Shown here piece after piece: positions 59,579 through 64,000 of a stretch of DNA of 64,000 nucleotides. Every line of letters starts with the position of its first letter. Position 1 is the first letter of the stretch. Source of the stretch: Brevinematales bacterium. GTDB lineage: Bacteria > Spirochaetota > Brevinematia > Brevinematales > GWF1-51-8. A program made the translations under genes and the position numbers. Under the pieces are notes generated by a model. It had not been told where the DNA came from and searched no databases. It worked only from the letters and a program-made list of their open reading frames with translations. The stretch spans positions 1-64,000 of the forward strand of contig JAGVBZ010000003.1 in assembly GCA_020059465.1 (NCBI GenBank), written 5' to 3'.

Positions 59579-61339
59579 CTACGCGATACGGATGGATAAT
59601 ACGGTCATATCGTCCCACTGCGCGACACCGTTCGCCCATTCGTCGACCGAACGGATAATGGAATTGACGAGGGTGGCGGAGTTTGTGGACGCATACTGCT
59701 TGACGACATGTTTCAGGCGGTCGAGCTCGAATTCCTGCCCGGCGTCGTTCACAGCCTCGGTTACGCCGTCGGTAAACGTGAACATGACGTCGCCCGATTT
59801 CAACTGTATCTTCCGGGTCTCGTACGACTCGGACATGGAAATCCCCAAAGGGATGCCCCGTGTCCCCAGCAGGATGAACTGGTTCTCGCCGGGACGGTAC
59901 AGGTACTGCTGATTATGCCCCGCGTTGGAATAGATCATTTCCATCGTGTCCATATCGATTATCCCGTAGAACAGGGTGGCGAACATCCCGACATGGGAAT
60001 CCTCGACCAGCATATTGTTCGCGTACTCGAGAAGCTCGTGGGGGTCCTGCGTATAATAGGAATACGCCTTGATGACACTGCGGGATATCGCCATAAAAAG
60101 CGATGCGGGAAGTCCTTTGCCGGACACGTCGCCGATTACAAATCCCAGCTTATTCGGCGGAAGTTCGTAGAAGTCGTAGAAGTCGCCTCCCACTATCTCG
60201 GCGGATTTCATCCGCGCGTATATGGAAATATTTTTATAAGCCTTGAAATTCGACATGAGCAGAGAATTCTGGAGCATCCGCATGATATCGAGTTCCTTTG
60301 TGAGCTTTTCATGCTCGATCCGCTCGATATAATTCTTATTGCTCTCGTACGCGCTCCCGACCTGGTTCGCGATAGTCTGTAACGTTTTTATCATCGATCC
60401 GGTATAACGAATCCCTTTCTTCGGTTCGGAGATATTGATGACGCCGATCGGGATATTTTTCGTCTTGATAGGCACCGATATGAATGCGGGATTATCGTAA
60501 CGCAGTTTCTTATTGCGGCCGTACCCCGAACGCTCGATATCGTTGGAGAATATGATCTTTCCCATACTCACCGCCATCGACGAAATACGGTCGGTATTCA
60601 GGTCGACATTAATTTTCGACATCAGGTTCTCGTCGATACCGATCGCGCTCTCGACATATAGCTTACCGGTCTGTTCGTCGACCAGCATGATACTCACCCG
60701 CCCCGAATCGAACGCGCTTGAGAGCAGTTCAATAATCTTCGCGAACAGGTCTTTCCGTTCGTATGTCTGGTTCGTGAGGTTGCTGATTTCGAAAAGGTAC
60801 TCGAGTTCGTCCGCCTTTTCCTGAATTCCCTTATAGAGCAGGGCGTTGGATATTGCGATACCGGCTTGTACGCCGAATTCGTTCAGAAGGTCTCGGTCGT
60901 CGTTGGTAAACCCCACGGGCTTATTGGAGTTGATGACTTCCATCACGCCGATCACTTCCTCGTGGCGAACCAGAGGTACGGCGATCAGGCTGCGCGTCAC
61001 AATCTGGGTCTCGTTATCGACCCCGCGGTAGAACCGCTGGTCGTTCTGGGTATCGTTTACGATAATCGCCTCGCCGGTCTGCGCGACCGATCCGGCGATA
61101 CCCTTGTTCTTCGGGACTACGACATCGTATAACGCCTCGGCATTCTCGCTGAACGCCACCTCGAAATGGAGGTTGCCGGTCTCTTTATCGACTAATAGAA
61201 TAGACGCGCCTTCGGCGTCGATAAGCTGCGCCGCCGAATTCGATATATCGAGCAATACGGATCGAAGATCGTTGATAGAGTTAATCTTACGGTTGATTTC
61301 AAGTATAGCCTGAAGCCCGGCAGGGTCGACGGAGGGCAT
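59579..61339 (-). CDS. GAF-GAF-PP2C (SpoIIE/RsbU-type) serine phosphatase
   Basis: The 586-residue cytoplasmic protein has two GAF domains (about 20-175 and 195-345) that sense ligands. Its SpoIIE/PP2C phosphatase domain (about 370-586) has EIVGGDFYDFYEL, VIGDVSGKGLPASL, SNAGHNQQYLY, FTFTDGVTEAV and WDDMTVLSI, which hold the metal-binding aspartates. Such enzymes dephosphorylate anti-anti-sigma factors and switch stress or motility genes by partner switching. No antagonist or STAS gene adjoins it. A coiled linker (about 345-370) joins the sensory and output parts. Confidence 0.93.
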   Translation of the reverse strand: MPSVDPAGLQAILEINRKINSINDLRSVLLDISNSAAQLIDAEGASILLVDKETGNLHFEVAFSENAEALYDVVVPKNKGIAGSVAQTGEAIIVNDTQNDQRFYRGVDNETQIVTRSLIAVPLVRHEEVIGVMEVINSNKPVGFTNDDRDLLNEFGVQAGIAISNALLYKGIQEKADELEYLFEISNLTNQTYERKDLFAKIIELLSSAFDSGRVSIMLVDEQTGKLYVESAIGIDENLMSKINVDLNTDRISSMAVSMGKIIFSNDIERSGYGRNKKLRYDNPAFISVPIKTKNIPIGVINISEPKKGIRYTGSMIKTLQTIANQVGSAYESNKNYIERIEHEKLTKELDIMRMLQNSLLMSNFKAYKNISIYARMKSAEIVGGDFYDFYELPPNKLGFVIGDVSGKGLPASLFMAISRSVIKAYSYYTQDPHELLEYANNMLVEDSHVGMFATLFYGIIDMDTMEMIYSNAGHNQQYLYRPGENQFILLGTRGIPLGISMSESYETRKIQLKSGDVMFTFTDGVTEAVNDAGQEFELDRLKHVVKQYASTNSATLVNSIIRSVDEWANGVAQWDDMTVLSIRIA

Positions 61340-61410
61340 CGGATTTCTCCTTAAATCACACTATTTATATTCTAACCCCTTTTTTCGATAAACACAACCA
61401 AATCGGCGGA

Positions 61411-62556
61411 TTACATCGCCGCTTCTAGGATTTCATTCAGCTCGTTTCGTCCGGCAGGCCGCGCGAGATAGGTCAGAAAATCGTACTGCGCGGCGACCTT
61501 GGATACCTGATCCAGCAAGCCCTGATTGATCGAATGCTCCGACAATCGGGACGGGATCTTCAGGTCGATCATCATTCTCCGGATCGATTCGATGGACTTG
61601 ATCGCGGCCTCAATAACCGTAATATCCGCGACTTTTTCACCGAGCGCGAGACCGATCTGGATAAATTTGTTCGCCGCCGCCGTCAGGTTGAATTCCATCA
61701 CATGCGGGAGCATCAGGGTCGCCCCCAACGGCTGGGCAAAATTGCATATCGCGTCCAGTCCCATCGAGCACGCCGCAGTTGTTCCCAGCGAGGAAGTATA
61801 AATCGCGAGAGACGCCAGAAGCGCTCCCATACTCAGGTTCCCTTTGATCTTGATATTCGCCGGTTCCAGCGCCAGACGTTTGAGGTTGATGCTCAGGAAT
61901 TCTATCGCCTTCAGGCTGAACGCATCGGACAGGGGCGAGGCCTTCTTCGAGATATACGCATCGAACGCATAGGCCAAGCCTTCCATTGCGGAATAAATCA
62001 CTTCCTCGGTCGATACTTCTTCGGTCAGCCCGGGGTCGATTATAATCGCCTGCGCGCGGGAGTCCTTATCAATGTAGGGTTTCTTGATATTGTCGGTCTC
62101 GTCGATAATATATGTCACAGGCATGATTCCCCATGATACGGTCTGAAGGTACGGCACTTCGATATACCTGACCTTCTTGACACCGAACCGCCGGTGGCTC
62201 TTATACTCTTCCTGTACCAGTTCCTGGGTACTGAACTGCGCGATAGCCTTCGCGACAGCAAGCACATTCTCGCCGCCTACCCCGATTACTACATCGGCGC
62301 GGGAGTTTTTCGCGATATTTACGCCTTCGAACAGATCTTTCGTGTTCGCCCGGGTAGGAATCTCGTAGAGAATCACCCCGTAGGCGTATCCTTCGATCGT
62401 TCTTTTCACTTTGTTGCTGATCCCCAATTCCGACGCTTTCTTTTCGGCGACCAGTACGACCTTTTCACCGTTGGGTGTAGCGATCTCGGGAAGTCTCCCG
62501 ATAGTGTCGTCTCCGTAAATAATCGAACTGGGTATCTGAAATTCCAATACGGGCAT
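61411..62556 (-). CDS. Iron-containing alcohol dehydrogenase homologue with lost metal ligands
   Basis: The start at 62556 follows AGGAGAAATTC, giving 381 residues. The fold matches group III Fe-ADH: an N-terminal Rossmann-like domain with GVGGENVLAVAKAIA (the usual GGGSxxD is GGENVLA), then DPGLTEEVSTEEVIYSAMEGLAYAFDAYISKKASP and LGATLMLPHVMEFN. In active members the ligands are D and H in DxxxHAxE and two later histidines in VHAxAH and PHG. Here they read EGLAYAFD, ICNFAQ, and the PHG loop of about 11 residues is missing, so all four appear lost. The protein probably does not bind Fe or Zn in the usual way. Confidence 0.8.
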   Translation of the reverse strand: MPVLEFQIPSSIIYGDDTIGRLPEIATPNGEKVVLVAEKKASELGISNKVKRTIEGYAYGVILYEIPTRANTKDLFEGVNIAKNSRADVVIGVGGENVLAVAKAIAQFSTQELVQEEYKSHRRFGVKKVRYIEVPYLQTVSWGIMPVTYIIDETDNIKKPYIDKDSRAQAIIIDPGLTEEVSTEEVIYSAMEGLAYAFDAYISKKASPLSDAFSLKAIEFLSINLKRLALEPANIKIKGNLSMGALLASLAIYTSSLGTTAACSMGLDAICNFAQPLGATLMLPHVMEFNLTAAANKFIQIGLALGEKVADITVIEAAIKSIESIRRMMIDLKIPSRLSEHSINQGLLDQVSKVAAQYDFLTYLARPAGRNELNEILEAAM

Positions 62557-62609
62557 GAATTTCTCCTGTGCAGAGTACCGATTCAATTATCGGAATTTTC
62601 AGGATAAAA

Positions 62610-63512
62610 TTAAAGAAGTAAGAAGATTAATACGCTTAAACTGATAAAACTGAGGATTGTAGAGACAAAAACGATGCTGCTGGCGAGTTCCGAGTCGCTG
62701 TCGTAATGCGAAGCGAGGATCGAGCAGTATACCGCCGGCGGCATCGCGATCTGGAGCATGGTCGATTTCAGGTCGACGCCCTGCAGCCCCATCCACACAA
62801 GAGGCAGATAGGCCGCAGCGGGGATGACAAGCAGTTTGATCGCCGACGCAGTCAGGACGAGCGGCAGCCGTTCGACCTTCCGGATACGCGACAGGTTGAA
62901 TCCGAGCTGCAGCAGGTTGAGAGGTATCGCCGATAACCCGATCATTTCTATCGGCTTGAATACCGGATCGGGAAGCTGTATCTGAAAGTAATTGATGACA
63001 AGGGCGGCGATAAGGACGTAAAAGAACGGCATTTTAAACGAGCCCGCCAGCGCCTGACGCAGGTCGGATTTATCCGCCGCCGCAATTACCACTCCCACCG
63101 TATTCGTATAGAACGAGTAGATCACCAGAAGCACGCTTGCCACAAGAAGCGCATGGTCTCCGAACGCATACTGGTTGATCGGCAGACCGAAGTTCCCGGA
63201 ATTGGACAGCATCAGTGTGAGGATCAGCACAACCCGCGTGGACTTGTCCAGCTTGAATATCTTGCCCGCGAGCTCGACCAGCACGATAATCAATACGGAT
63301 ATCACCGTGACGGCAAGCAGCATTTTAAGGGTCGTCCAATCGAACAGATTCTTGTATTTATAAATGGACTGGAAGATCAGCGCGGGAGTGAGAAGGTAAA
63401 GCGACAGGGTGGATAACGTTTTTACCTCGAACTTAAAGAACCGTCCCAGAATATACCCCAGCGCCAGCACGATCAGTACCGGCACCATGACCGAATAAAA
63501 GACTTGGATCAT
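62610..63512 (-). CDS. AEC-family transporter
   Basis: The 300-residue protein has about ten membrane helices and the AEC (auxin efflux carrier) pattern, with FYSVMVPVLIVLALGYILG at the start, LSNSGNFGLPINQYAFG near residue 105 and AMPPAVYCSILASHYDSDSE near 270. Members export or import organic acids such as malate, or bile and auxin-like anions; the substrate is unknown here. It overlaps the upstream gene by 4 bases, so the two are translationally coupled. Confidence 0.9.
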   Translation of the reverse strand: MIQVFYSVMVPVLIVLALGYILGRFFKFEVKTLSTLSLYLLTPALIFQSIYKYKNLFDWTTLKMLLAVTVISVLIIVLVELAGKIFKLDKSTRVVLILTLMLSNSGNFGLPINQYAFGDHALLVASVLLVIYSFYTNTVGVVIAAADKSDLRQALAGSFKMPFFYVLIAALVINYFQIQLPDPVFKPIEMIGLSAIPLNLLQLGFNLSRIRKVERLPLVLTASAIKLLVIPAAAYLPLVWMGLQGVDLKSTMLQIAMPPAVYCSILASHYDSDSELASSIVFVSTILSFISLSVLIFLLL

Positions 63513-64000
63513 GCGCGGCCTTCATAGCTGATATTTTTTAACATCCCCCTGTAATACTTCAGCGGGTTCGGCGACCGCCGCACTTCGTCCCCGATACGGA
63601 TATCCCCCGCTATCAAACCGTCGCTCTTTCTTTGGGCAAGCGCCTCGGTAATATCCCGGCGGAGTTTATCGGGACTGATCGGATTGATATATATCTTGGT
63701 GTTGCCCTCGAACCCAGCGGGATTGTGCAGGCGAAGCTTGATCAGGATATGCCACGGCGCGGGATAGATCGTGTCGAACGGCGCAAAAAACCATTCCTCG
63801 TTGCAGGTGGTCTGGCTCGTCAGCGCGCTATGGAGCGCATGCACAAGGTCGCTCATCCCGCGAATCTCCTCTTCTGTCTGCTCGAACGGGCGGCAATTCA
63901 CGCTTTTCGAATAAACGGCGACAGTCGGGAAACGGTGTCCGATCTCGGTAAACGCGATCGCGTGGTCGTTCTCCGCGATGAGCAGCGAGTTGTATATCGC
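63509..64000 (-). CDS. Galactose-1-phosphate uridylyltransferase-like protein, 5' end outside window
   Basis: The frame stays open from 63509 to the window edge, so the start lies to the right. At least 163 residues are seen. The pattern IAENDHAIAFTEIGHRFPTVAVYSKS, then WHILIKLRL, AGFEGNTKIYINPISPDKLRR, resembles the GalT/HIT superfamily or the DUF4921 group that shares its fold. The HxH catalytic pair is not visible in this part. A function in nucleotide-sugar metabolism is possible but not shown. It overlaps the AEC transporter by 4 bases. Confidence 0.6.
   Translation of the reverse strand, partial: AIYNSLLIAENDHAIAFTEIGHRFPTVAVYSKSVNCRPFEQTEEEIRGMSDLVHALHSALTSQTTCNEEWFFAPFDTIYPAPWHILIKLRLHNPAGFEGNTKIYINPISPDKLRRDITEALAQRKSDGLIAGDIRIGDEVRRSPNPLKYYRGMLKNISYEGRA

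Overview
The window comes from a diderm, flagellated, chemotactic bacterium with a genome near 50% GC. It carries outer-membrane beta-barrels, lipoproteins with clear lipoboxes, an RseP-type protease, a hook/FlbD/stator gene cluster and cheB, cheD and cheR. FlbD, the UPF0164/PorV-like barrel and the order flgD-flgE-flbD-motA-motB recall Spirochaetota, but no rRNA or other firm marker is present, so the phylum is an inference. No tRNA, rRNA, IS transposase or CRISPR array was seen.

Layout. 0-7 kb: acpP, a beta-barrel gene with a KtrB/TrkH potassium channel, and a reverse-strand unit of a TPR protein, a coiled-coil secreted protein and CheB. 7.5-14.2 kb: DUF1015, a PIF1-type helicase with a WYL-like tail, RlmB, RseP, PurN and a clan-AA aspartic protease with an altered DTG motif. 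The gaps here hold short dispersed repeats, and some gene ends lie inside them. 14.3-20.6 kb: a variable region with two very AT-rich genes, a P-loop ATPase and a SIR2-like NADase candidate. They flank a glycosidase-like lipoprotein with a LacI-type operator, and a roughly 490-bp block of nested inverted repeats follows. 20.6-28.4 kb: a reverse-strand series of PAS, DUF4340, barrel, two right-handed beta-helix lipoproteins and a third lipoprotein.

28.5-42.3 kb: a SPOR protein, a membrane-anchored coiled coil, a porin-like barrel, a small Cys-rich protein, then a 1351-residue secreted protein (CBM26-like module, eight Ig-like repeats, FlgD-Ig-like tail) paired with a PorV-like barrel behind a strong promoter and a cre/LacI-like palindrome. 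DUF4956, cheD and cheR, an eight-repeat beta-propeller and TrxB follow. 42.5-50.6 kb: a J-domain/Hsp70 pair, two tandem YbjN-like paralogues, CysS, an 89-bp tandem repeat and a DUF2207 protein.

50.7-64 kb: a GcvH-like protein without the lipoyl lysine, then fliK-flgD-flgE-flbD-motA-motB-motB. A HEPN/MNT pair with a frameshifted MNT gene is convergent with this cluster. The end holds pabB/pabC, a GAF-GAF-PP2C phosphatase, an iron-ADH homologue whose metal ligands appear lost, an AEC transporter and a truncated gene. The most unusual items are the operator-controlled Ig/CBM protein with its PorV-like partner, the AT-rich SIR2 and ATPase genes, the structured block at 20.1-20.6 kb, and several enzyme homologues that have lost catalytic residues.
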